A DNA stretch of 11,921 bases from the NCBI GenBank assembly GCA_009618505.1, contig WJOQ01000398.1, positions 1-11,921 on the forward strand, read 5' to 3'. This document shows, one piece after another, positions 1 to 6,573 of this stretch. This stretch comes from Clostridia bacterium (GTDB lineage Bacteria > Aerophobota > Aerophobia > Aerophobales > AE-B3A). Positions within the stretch are counted from its first letter, which is position 1; every line of letters begins with the position of its first letter. The notes under the pieces are model-generated. The model was not told the DNA's origin, ran no database searches, and saw only the letters and a program-made list of their open reading frames with translations. The position numbers were made by a program, and so were the translations under genes.

Positions 1-1
1 A

Positions 2-67
2 GGTGGTGGGGAAAGGAAAGCCACTGGCCAAATTAATGAGCAGCTTTTTCTCTGGGAAGAACTATGA
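2..67 (+). CDS. C-terminal tail of an unidentified upstream gene (partial)
   Basis: The frame starting at base 2 is open from the window edge for 21 codons and ends in TGA at 65-67, with a C-terminus reading QLFLWEEL. The stop overlaps the mnmA ATG as ATGA, a junction typical of translationally coupled operon genes, which is the main reason for believing it. The tail has no motif I recognise. Cysteine desulfurase often precedes mnmA, but nothing here proves that identity. Confidence 0.35.
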   Translation, partial: GGGERKATGQINEQLFLWEEL

Positions 68-1191
68 ATAAAACCTCTGAGGTAAAAGCTATGGTGAGAG
101 AGAGAGTGGTTGTGGCTATGAGTGGAGGGGTAGATTCATCCACGGCCGCTAGTCTTCTTAAAAAAGAAAGCTACGAAGTGATTGGAATAACCATGCAGAT
201 TTGGCCTTCAGACAGGATAGCCAGTGAGGCAGATAAATTGGGTGGTTGTTGTTCTTCAGTGGCGGTAGAGGATGCTCGCCGAGTGGCACAAAAGTTGGAC
301 ATCCCTTACTATGTAATGAATTTTCGGAAAGTTTTTGCGGAGAAGGTGATTACCGATTTTTGTGAGGAATACAAAAGAGGCAGGACTCCTAATCCCTGCA
401 TTAGATGTAACCAATACATAAAGTTCACTGCCTTGCTGGAAAGAGCAAAAAAGCTAGGGGCTCGCTTTATCGCTACCGGTCATTATGCCAGGATTGAGTT
501 CGACAGAACTCGTAGAAGGCATCTTCTTAAGAAAGGCATTGATTCGAAAAAAGATCAATCCTATGTCTTATATGCAATGACTCAGTTTCAGCTAAAGCAT
601 ACTCTCATGCCTTTAGGAAATCTGACTAAGGAAAAGGTAAGGAGGATGGCACGTGAATGGGCTTTGCCGGTGGCCGATAAGTCGGAAAGTCAAGAAATCT
701 GTTTCATTCCTGATGATGATTACGGAGAGTTTCTTAAGGAGTGCCTGCCGGGGACAACAAAGCCGGGGCCGATTCTGGATAGAGAAGGAAAAGTTCTCGG
801 AGAACATCAAGGAATCCTATTTTATACTGTTGGACAGCGAAAGGGGTTAGGTATGGCCATGGGTGAGCCTGTGTATGTTGTATCTATTGATAGAAAGAAA
901 AACGCTATCGTGGTGGGTAAAGACAGCGATGTCTATGACGATGAATTAGTCGCTACCGGGATAAATTACGTGGACAGGGAGAAATTAACTGAACCTATAA
1001 GGGTGAAGGCAAAGATAAGATACGGTGCGAGAGAAGCGGAGGCAATAGTTACTCCTTTAGGTGAAGATAAAGTTCAGGTAAAATTTAGAAAGCCCCAGAG
1101 GGCTATTACTCCTGGACAGGCAGTTGTATTTTATGATGGGGATGTACTGGTGGGTGGAGGAACCATAGCTAAAAGTGTGAGACGAAATTGA
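64..1191 (+). CDS. mnmA: tRNA-specific 2-thiouridylase MnmA
   Basis: MnmA adenylates U34 of tRNA(Lys/Glu/Gln) and replaces the C2 oxygen with sulfur passed from a cysteine desulfurase relay, giving s2U34 in the cytoplasm. The 375 residues match the family's usual length. The PP-loop ATP motif SGGVDSS lies at residues 20-26. The family's two working cysteines are visible as C112 (in NPCIRC) and C213 (in EICFIPDD). ATGHYAR (137-143) and DQSYVLY (164-170) are family signatures, and a C-terminal beta-barrel follows from about residue 280. The ATG at 64 overlaps the upstream TGA. A second in-frame ATG at 91 also has a good GAGG eight bases upstream and starts nearer the conserved core, so the true start could be either. 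No desulfurase or Tus relay gene is visible in the window. Confidence 0.96.
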   Translation: MNKTSEVKAMVRERVVVAMSGGVDSSTAASLLKKESYEVIGITMQIWPSDRIASEADKLGGCCSSVAVEDARRVAQKLDIPYYVMNFRKVFAEKVITDFCEEYKRGRTPNPCIRCNQYIKFTALLERAKKLGARFIATGHYARIEFDRTRRRHLLKKGIDSKKDQSYVLYAMTQFQLKHTLMPLGNLTKEKVRRMAREWALPVADKSESQEICFIPDDDYGEFLKECLPGTTKPGPILDREGKVLGEHQGILFYTVGQRKGLGMAMGEPVYVVSIDRKKNAIVVGKDSDVYDDELVATGINYVDREKLTEPIRVKAKIRYGAREAEAIVTPLGEDKVQVKFRKPQRAITPGQAVVFYDGDVLVGGGTIAKSVRRN

Positions 1192-1215
1192 TTAAAATTA
1201 CCAATTTGCTATGAT
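1188..1215 (+). promoter_or_regulatory. Candidate sigma70-type promoter before the EF-Tu-like gene
   Basis: TTGATT at 1188-1193 (4 of 6 to the -35 consensus) and TATGAT at 1210-1215 (5 of 6 to the -10 consensus) are separated by 16 bases. This lies at the end of mnmA, in the 80-base gap before the small barrel gene, the largest gap in this part of the window. It would give a leader of about 50 bases. This is by eye only; A+T-rich spacers produce chance matches. Confidence 0.4.
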
Positions 1216-1256
1216 AAAAGAAAATCTATTCACATGATATAGCGATGATTGAGATG

Positions 1257-1266
1257 AGGAGGTGAT
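1257..1266 (+). promoter_or_regulatory. Perfect Shine-Dalgarno sequence (AGGAGGTGAT)
   Basis: Ten bases exactly complementary to the usual bacterial 16S rRNA 3' end, placed five bases before a GTG codon at 1272. This decides the GTG start of the small barrel protein and suggests strong translation. An ATG at 1265 inside the site opens only a nine-codon frame and is ignored. Confidence 0.85.
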
Positions 1267-1271
1267 GAGAA

Positions 1272-1526
1272 GTGAAGGAGATAAAGATTGGTAAAGTCTC
1301 CAAATATTTTGTTCATCCAGAGGCGGCGGCCATCGAGCTTGAGGGAGGAGTAAAAGTGGGAGATACTATTCACATCAAGGGGCACACCACTGATTTTGAG
1401 CAGGAAATAGAATCTATGGAGATAGAGAATGAGTCAGTAAAAGAGGCAAAGTCGGGAGATTCCATTGGGATCAAAGTTAAGGAAAGGGTTAGGCCCCATG
1501 ATCTGGTTTATAAAGTGATTGAATAA
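1272..1526 (+). CDS. Small EF-Tu domain 2-like beta-barrel protein
   Basis: This 84-residue protein looks like a single translation-factor beta-barrel: GKVSKYFVHPEAAAIEL, then GVKVGDTIHIKG at about residues 25-36, then alternating strands and a C-terminal RVRPHDLVYKV. It matches what databases usually call 'translation elongation factor-like protein', a short family related to EF-Tu domain 2 and to the C-terminal barrel of U32 peptidases. There is no GTPase domain, signal peptide or cysteine. The start is GTG, fixed by the perfect ribosome binding site five bases before it. It has its own likely promoter and is followed after 20 bases by the helicase-nuclease gene. Its function is not known; an RNA- or ribosome-binding role is an inference from the fold and from mnmA next door. 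Confidence 0.8.
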   Translation: MKEIKIGKVSKYFVHPEAAAIELEGGVKVGDTIHIKGHTTDFEQEIESMEIENESVKEAKSGDSIGIKVKERVRPHDLVYKVIE

Positions 1527-1546
1527 AAGTTTGCTGGGAGTCCGGT

Positions 1547-4471
1547 ATGTCTGTAAGTGACAAAATATTAGAAGGACTAAACCAGAAGCAGAGAGAAGCA
1601 GTCACTTATGGAGAGGGTCCCGTTTTGATTGTGGCCGGAGCAGGAACGGGAAAAACTCAGGTAATCACCAGACATATTGCCTGGCTTATTGCTATGAAAA
1701 GGGCAAAACCTGAGGAGATTCTGGCCCTTACCTTCACCGAAAAAGCTGCTGCTGAAATGGAGGAGAGAGTAGATATTTTGGTACCTTATGGATACACTGG
1801 AGTCTGGATTGGTACTTTCCATGCCTTTGGCGATAGTGTCTTGAGAGAGAATGCTTTGTTGTTGGGTTTGGTGCCAGACTTACAGGTATTGACCAGACCG
1901 CAGCAAATTATTTTCTTTCGTGAGCATCTCTTCGAATTCCCTTTTTCCTATTATCGACCACTGGGTAATCCCACCAGATATATTGAAGCTATGGTTACTC
2001 TCTTCAGTCGAGCAAAAGATGAGGATGTTATCCCCGAGGAGTATCTTGCTTATGCTGAGAGACTGAAAAAGGAAGCAGAAGAGGGACCTGACGATCCAGA
2101 GCTTGAAGAAATTGCTACCCAACAGATGGAAATAGCTCGAACTTACAAAAAATATCAGGATTTACTTGCGCAACATGGAAAGATTGACTTTGGAGATCAG
2201 ATAACTCTTCCTCTCAAGCTTTTTCGAACCCATCCGCTGGTGCTCCGTCAATATCAAGACCGCTTCCGCTACATCCTGGTAGATGAGTTTCAGGATACCA
2301 ATTATACCCAATTCCAGTTGGTCAAGCTCCTGGCCTCCCGAGATCAGAACATCACGGTGGTAGCGGATGATGACCAATCAATCTATAAATTTAGAGGAGC
2401 AGCTATAAGCAATATTTTGGGCTTTATGGATACCTATCCCAAAGCAAAACAAACGGTTTTAACTGAGAACTATCGCTCTACTCAGATGATTTTAGATGCT
2501 GCCTATCGTCTGATAGGCTATAATAATCCGGATCGCCTTGAATTTAAAAATAGTATTGATAAGCATCTGAAAGCTCAGGTAAGGGAAGGACCGAGTATAA
2601 AACATCTTCACTACGATACACTCTTTAGTGAGGCAGAAGCAGCGGCCAATTTAATTAAAAAAAAGGTAGAAAAAGAAGGTTGTGACTATCGGGATTTCGC
2701 TATTCTGGTCCGGGCAAATCGCGATGCGGATCCATTCTTGAGATCTTTAAATATGGCCGATATACCCTGGACTTTTTCTGGAAATGAGGGACTTTACACA
2801 CGGGAAGAGGTTCGTCTCCTCATTTCTTTCTTAAGAAGTGTTGCCAACTTCGATGACAGTGTTAGCCTTTATTATCTTGCCGCTTCCGAAATATATCAGC
2901 TTTTGGCTAGAGATCTTACCTTATGTATGAATTACGCCAGTCGCAGGAATCGCTCACTTTATCACATCTTTTCCCGGGTTTCAGAAATTTTGGAGTTGGA
3001 TGAGGAGATCTCGCCCGAGAGTAAGGCCACTATCTCAAGAATAATGAAGGATCTGGAGAAATATGCTCAATTAGCCATCAGAGGGGGTACAGGAGAGATT
3101 CTCTACAGTTTTATTATAGATACCGGTTATCTTAAACGTCTGACCTCTCTTTCCTCGCTCACTAACGAAGAGAAGGTTAAGAATATAGCCAGGTTCTTCG
3201 ACATTATTCGCAGTGTTTCCAACGTAATTACTTATGATCGAATTCCCCAGTTTACCAGCTATCTTGATTTGCTCATGGAAGCTGGTGATAATCCTGCTGT
3301 GGCTGAAGCTGATACTGAGGCGGATGCGGTGAATGTTCTCACCATACATAAGGCAAAAGGACTGGAGTTTCCGGTAGTTATCATGGTCAGTCTTGTGTCT
3401 CAGCGATTTCCCTGTCATTATCGTCGAGAAAGTATATCCTTGCCTGATCCTCTGATTAAGGATATTCTTCCCAGTGGGGATTTTCATCTGCAGGAAGAGC
3501 GACGTCTTTTTTACGTGGGGATGACCCGAGCTAAAAAAGAGCTTTATTTTACCAGCGCCAAAGATTACGGAGGAAAACGACCAAGAAGAGTGAGCCAGTT
3601 TGTTCTGGAGGCTCTGGATCTATTCAAGACGGAGGTGAAAGCCCAAAAGTCCTCTGCTCTGGAAGTGATAGAGCGAAGTGCCCCTAAGCCAGGTATACAA
3701 CAGGAATTATCTGAGGCAATCCCGCCAACAGAGATACTAACCGTAAGTTATTTCCATATAGACGATTATCTTACCTGCCCCTTAAAATATAAGTACGTTC
3801 ATGTCCTTCGGGTACCTATTCTGCCTCACCATGCTGTGGTCTACGGTAAAGCTCTTCATGATGCAGTTCAAGAATATTATCGCCGTAGGCTCACAGGAGT
3901 TAAAATTACGGAGGAAGAGTTTTTGGCTGTTTTTGAGAATTCCTGGAGGAGCGAAGGATTCCTCACCCGGCAGCATGAAGAACAAAGGCTGGACGTGGGG
4001 CGAAGAACGCTGCGATCCTTCTATCAAATGGCTCAAACAGAAAAACATTTGCCTGCCTATGTGGAAAAAGAATTTAGTTTTTTACTCAAGAACAATAGAG
4101 TTAGGGGGCGGTGGGATCGTGTGGATATCCAGGATGGAGAAGTTTGCATCATCGATTTTAAATCTTCCAATATAAGGAAGAAAGAAAAGGCCGATAAAAG
4201 GACCAGAGAGAGTCTTCAGTTAGCTATCTACGCATTGGCTTATCAAAAAATCTATGGGAAGATACCGGATCGGGTGGAACTTCATTTTCTGGAATCGGGT
4301 CTGATAGGGACAGCAGGTCTAAGCGAGGATGATCTTAATCGGACAGTGAAAAAGATTGATAAGGCGGCAGCGGGCATTCGTGTCAGACTATACGAGGCTA
4401 AACCAGCTTATCTGGCTTGCAGGTATTGTGCTTATGAGAAAGTGTGTTCGTATACTGCGGGCAAAAGATAA
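1547..4471 (+). CDS. UvrD/PcrA-type superfamily 1 helicase fused to an Fe-S PD-(D/E)XK nuclease
   Basis: Predicted 3'-5' DNA translocase/helicase and nuclease in one 974-residue chain. Helicase motifs are complete: Walker A AGAGTGKT (30-37), motif Ia LTFTEKAAAEM, Walker B DEFQD (246-250), motif III DDQS (275-278), motif IV ENYRS (307-311), motif V IHKAKGLEF (600-608) and motif VI VGMTRAKK (657-664). The C-terminal nuclease (about 735-974) has H771 in YGKALHDA, D857 and D860 in WDRVD, D870-K872 in IIDFKSS, and Q891 with Y895 in the QxxxY motif. Cysteines C744 and C958-x2-C961-x5-C967 form the four-cysteine pattern that binds a 4Fe-4S cluster in AddB and Cas4. It is shorter than AddA, and no AddB partner is visible. 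The start is ATG at 1547 behind GGGAG. It likely processes DNA ends or damaged DNA; rmuC follows downstream. Confidence 0.93.
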   Translation: MSVSDKILEGLNQKQREAVTYGEGPVLIVAGAGTGKTQVITRHIAWLIAMKRAKPEEILALTFTEKAAAEMEERVDILVPYGYTGVWIGTFHAFGDSVLRENALLLGLVPDLQVLTRPQQIIFFREHLFEFPFSYYRPLGNPTRYIEAMVTLFSRAKDEDVIPEEYLAYAERLKKEAEEGPDDPELEEIATQQMEIARTYKKYQDLLAQHGKIDFGDQITLPLKLFRTHPLVLRQYQDRFRYILVDEFQDTNYTQFQLVKLLASRDQNITVVADDDQSIYKFRGAAISNILGFMDTYPKAKQTVLTENYRSTQMILDAAYRLIGYNNPDRLEFKNSIDKHLKAQVREGPSIKHLHYDTLFSEAEAAANLIKKKVEKEGCDYRDFAILVRANRDADPFLRSLNMADIPWTFSGNEGLYTREEVRLLISFLRSVANFDDSVSLYYLAASEIYQLLARDLTLCMNYASRRNRSLYHIFSRVSEILELDEEISPESKATISRIMKDLEKYAQLAIRGGTGEILYSFIIDTGYLKRLTSLSSLTNEEKVKNIARFFDIIRSVSNVITYDRIPQFTSYLDLLMEAGDNPAVAEADTEADAVNVLTIHKAKGLEFPVVIMVSLVSQRFPCHYRRESISLPDPLIKDILPSGDFHLQEERRLFYVGMTRAKKELYFTSAKDYGGKRPRRVSQFVLEALDLFKTEVKAQKSSALEVIERSAPKPGIQQELSEAIPPTEILTVSYFHIDDYLTCPLKYKYVHVLRVPILPHHAVVYGKALHDAVQEYYRRRLTGVKITEEEFLAVFENSWRSEGFLTRQHEEQRLDVGRRTLRSFYQMAQTEKHLPAYVEKEFSFLLKNNRVRGRWDRVDIQDGEVCIIDFKSSNIRKKEKADKRTRESLQLAIYALAYQKIYGKIPDRVELHFLESGLIGTAGLSEDDLNRTVKKIDKAAAGIRVRLYEAKPAYLACRYCAYEKVCSYTAGKR

Positions 4472-4521
4472 GCAAAGAATTAGTAAATGCTCAGTAAACG
4501 CCGTGTCACATTGAATTTTCA

Positions 4522-4546
4522 GGGTAGCCGCACCCTTTAGGGTGCG
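4522..4546 (+). repeat. REP-like GTAG-headed palindrome, copy A
   Basis: GTAG at 4524-4527 is followed by an eight-base-pair hairpin: CGCACCCT (4529-4536) pairs with AGGGTGCG (4539-4546). The head GGTAGCCGCA is identical to that of copy B on the other strand. A GTAG tetranucleotide in front of a short imperfect palindrome is the hallmark of REP sequences mobilised by IS200-like RAYT transposases. It has no T-run after it, so it is not a normal terminator. Confidence 0.6.
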
Positions 4547-4569
4547 TATAAACGCAGGCTAGGATTTTG

Positions 4570-4593
4570 CGCAGGCTGAAGCCTGCGGCTACC
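4570..4593 (-). repeat. REP-like GTAG-headed palindrome, copy B (inverted)
   Basis: On the minus strand this reads GGTAGCCGCA followed by a seven-base-pair hairpin, whose plus-strand arms are CGCAGGC (4570-4576) and GCCTGCG (4581-4587). It is inverted relative to copy A, 23 bases away. The stem differs from copy A by paired, compensating changes, so hairpin shape is kept while sequence drifts. A partial extra arm, CGCAGGCT, lies at 4553-4560 and directly repeats 4570-4577, offering an alternative pairing partner for the right arm. Confidence 0.6.
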
Positions 4594-4626
4594 GGCGACT
4601 ACCAAAAATGACGGGATTCACTGAAT
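4594..4626. repeat. Degenerate REP head and short palindrome beside copy B
   Basis: GGCGACTACC at 4594-4603 repeats the head of copy B (TGCGGCTACC, 4584-4593) in tandem with 8 of 10 matches. It is followed by ATTCACTGAAT (4616-4626), an 11-base odd palindrome. Neither encodes anything recognisable. They may be the decayed edge of a larger repeat unit filling the spacer between the helicase gene and rmuC; the remaining bases up to 4690 show no gene or clear promoter. Confidence 0.3.
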
Positions 4627-4703
4627 ACTTACAAGAATTAGTTTCGCCGACAGCGACAGAGGGGGAAAAGTCCCGAGATATTCCAAAATAAAGGGAGAGA
4701 AGA

Positions 4704-5798
4704 ATGGAGTGGGCTATAACATTCATTTTTGTTTTGCTGGCAGTTTTGGGGATACTTACTCTATGGAACATTACAAATACCAGGAAAACCAGAAAGGATG
4801 ATCAGACACTTCTCATGATAAATCAGCAGTTAAACCAGGTCTCCAATCAGGTGACCAATCAGTTGAACACAGTTATGGCTCAGGTAAATGAGCGATTAAA
4901 GGAAAATGTGCAGATGCTCAGGGATGCGAATGAGAATATCGGGGAAAAGCTTGATAAAACTGTTAGTACGGTTAATGCGGTACAGAATAGTCTAGGAAGA
5001 TTGAATGAGGCAAATAAGCGGATTTACGAGGTAGGCAAGGATATATCTGGCCTCCAGGAGCTTTTACGCGCGCCAACCTTTAGGGGAGAGATGGGAGAGT
5101 TTTTATTGGGTGATCTCTTGGGACAAATTCTTCCTCGAGAACATTTCACTCTTCAGTATCAATTTAAAAGTGGGGAGGTGGTAGACGCAGTTATCCATCT
5201 TGGTTCTTATTTGGTTCCGGTGGACTCCAAGTTTCCCTTAGAGAATTTTAAAAAGATGGTTGAAAGCAGTGAGGAAAAAGAAAGAAGGGTAAATCGAAAA
5301 AAGTTTGTATCTGATGTTAAGAGGAGAATCGATGATATTGCAGAAAAATATATTCTTCCGGATGAGGGTACATTTGAATTTGCTCTGATGTACATTCCAG
5401 CTGAGAACGTTTATTACGAGACCATAATCAAGGACGAATCTTCGAGTGAAAAGATGAGTGTTTGTACTTACGCCCTTTCCAAAAAAGTTATTCCTACCTC
5501 ACCCAATAGTTTCTACGCTTACTTAATGGCAATATTACTGGGTCTAAAGGGTTTAAAGATCGAAAAGAATGTACGAGAGATAATTGCCAATCTAGGGCGA
5601 CTCCATGGTGATTTGGGAAAATTCCAGAATGATTTTGAGATCGTGGGTAAACACATCTACAGTACTAAAAATAAATATGAGGAGGCTGAGAGAAAGTTAG
5701 GAAGACTCAGCGACAAGCTGTTAAGCGTTGGAGAGGTAAAATCTTCTGATGAACTAGAAGAAAGTAGTGACTCAAATACTCATCCGGTAAAGGAGTAA
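4704..5798 (+). CDS. rmuC: RmuC-family DNA recombination protein
   Basis: RmuC proteins limit recombination at inverted repeats in E. coli and have a predicted PD-(D/E)XK-like nuclease core; the biochemical activity is not well established. This 364-residue copy has an N-terminal transmembrane helix (about 4-21) and a long coiled coil (about 37-118, rich in Q, N and hydrophobic heptads). The RmuC domain runs from about 115 to 330, with FRGEMGE (126-132), D161 and PVDSKFP (172-178) carrying the conserved D-x-K. The tail after about 345 is acidic and serine-rich. The start is ATG with GGGAG six bases upstream. It would be anchored in the inner membrane with the coiled coil and core in the cytoplasm. 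Gene order after the helicase-nuclease suggests a shared role in handling DNA ends, but the 232-base spacer means separate transcription is possible. Confidence 0.9.
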   Translation: MEWAITFIFVLLAVLGILTLWNITNTRKTRKDDQTLLMINQQLNQVSNQVTNQLNTVMAQVNERLKENVQMLRDANENIGEKLDKTVSTVNAVQNSLGRLNEANKRIYEVGKDISGLQELLRAPTFRGEMGEFLLGDLLGQILPREHFTLQYQFKSGEVVDAVIHLGSYLVPVDSKFPLENFKKMVESSEEKERRVNRKKFVSDVKRRIDDIAEKYILPDEGTFEFALMYIPAENVYYETIIKDESSSEKMSVCTYALSKKVIPTSPNSFYAYLMAILLGLKGLKIEKNVREIIANLGRLHGDLGKFQNDFEIVGKHIYSTKNKYEEAERKLGRLSDKLLSVGEVKSSDELEESSDSNTHPVKE

Positions 5799-5827
5799 TT
5801 TACTTGTTTTAGAGAAAGGATATGAAT

Positions 5828-6529
5828 ATGTCGGCAAGGGATAGATTAATTGTGGCCCTGGATGTGGATACCCAAAAAGAGGCCGAGGCTTTAGTAGAAA
5901 AGCTAAGCGAGTTCGTGGGGGTGTTTAAAGTAGGGCCTCGCTTATTTACTCGCTGCGGCCCAAAAATTATAGATCTTGTTAAGGAAAAAAATAGCAGGGT
6001 TTTTTATGATGCTAAATTTTATGATATTCCCTCTGTGGTAAAGAAAGCTGCTCAAGCTTCGGCCGAGATGGGAGTAGATTTGCTCACTCTCCATACCCTG
6101 GGAGGTTCCGAGATGATGGAGGCCGCAGTGGAAGGGATAAGAAGCGAAAACAGTCAAGTCGACGTACTGGGGGTTACCCTCCTTACCTCCTTAAGTTCCC
6201 GAATTTTGAAAGAGGAGCTGGGAATCGAGAGGAACTTAACCGAAGAGATTATTCACTTGGCTGGTCTTGCCAGGAAGGCTGGGTTAGACGGAGTGATTAC
6301 CTCCGCCTGGGAACTTGAGGAACTCAGGAGGAATTTTGGGTCAGATTTTATTCTGGTAGTTCCTGGGATAAGGCCACTGAGAAGCGCAAAGTTTGAACAG
6401 AGAAGAGTTTCCACTCCTAAAGAAGCTATAGAAAAAGGAGCTGATTTTCTGGTGGTGGGACGTCCGATCTTGAACTCCCATGATCCAGTGGAGATAACCA
6501 AAAGGATTCTAAGAGAGATGAACCACTAG
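5828..6529 (+). CDS. pyrF: Orotidine 5'-phosphate decarboxylase
   Basis: PyrF decarboxylates OMP to UMP, the last step of de novo pyrimidine synthesis, as a cytoplasmic TIM-barrel dimer. Numbering from the ATG at 5828 (233 residues, normal length): LIVALDVD (7-14) with D12, FKVG with K34, and the catalytic array D61-x-K63-x-x-D66 in YDAKFYDIP. LTLHTLGG, VTLLTS, VVPGIRP and VVGRPIL supply the later barrel strands and the phosphate site. I prefer 5828 to the in-frame ATG at 5822 because AAGGA (5816-5820) is seven bases from the former but only one from the latter. It sits alone here, 29 bases after rmuC, with no other pyr gene in view. Confidence 0.95.
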   Translation: MSARDRLIVALDVDTQKEAEALVEKLSEFVGVFKVGPRLFTRCGPKIIDLVKEKNSRVFYDAKFYDIPSVVKKAAQASAEMGVDLLTLHTLGGSEMMEAAVEGIRSENSQVDVLGVTLLTSLSSRILKEELGIERNLTEEIIHLAGLARKAGLDGVITSAWELEELRRNFGSDFILVVPGIRPLRSAKFEQRRVSTPKEAIEKGADFLVVGRPILNSHDPVEITKRILREMNH

Positions 6530-6573
6530 CCAATGAGATAGTTGTATGTCATGAAATAAATTAGGGGGTAGGA

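Noticed and set aside
1192..1271. Riboswitch or small RNA in the gap after mnmA
   Set aside because: Only 80 bases, A+T-rich and without a stable hairpin by eye; a simple promoter and SD explain it.
3071..3487. Long antisense open frame (138 codons) within the helicase gene
   Set aside because: It lies wholly inside a well-supported gene, resembles no family and has no convincing ribosome binding site; it is a shadow of the coding strand.
3801..4175. 124-codon frame overlapping the nuclease domain
   Set aside because: The other frame carries all the conserved nuclease residues; this one has no recognisable domain.
4522..4546. Hairpin as a Rho-independent terminator for the helicase gene
   Set aside because: No T-run follows, and the shared head with an inverted second copy fits a REP-like repeat better.
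1547..5798. Defence island reading of the helicase-nuclease and rmuC
   Set aside because: No restriction, toxin, CRISPR or phage-related genes flank them; all neighbours are housekeeping genes, so a repair role is the simpler view.
5822..5827. pyrF start at the first ATG (5822)
   Set aside because: Only one base separates it from AAGGA; the ATG at 5828 has a seven-base spacing and matches the usual N-terminus.
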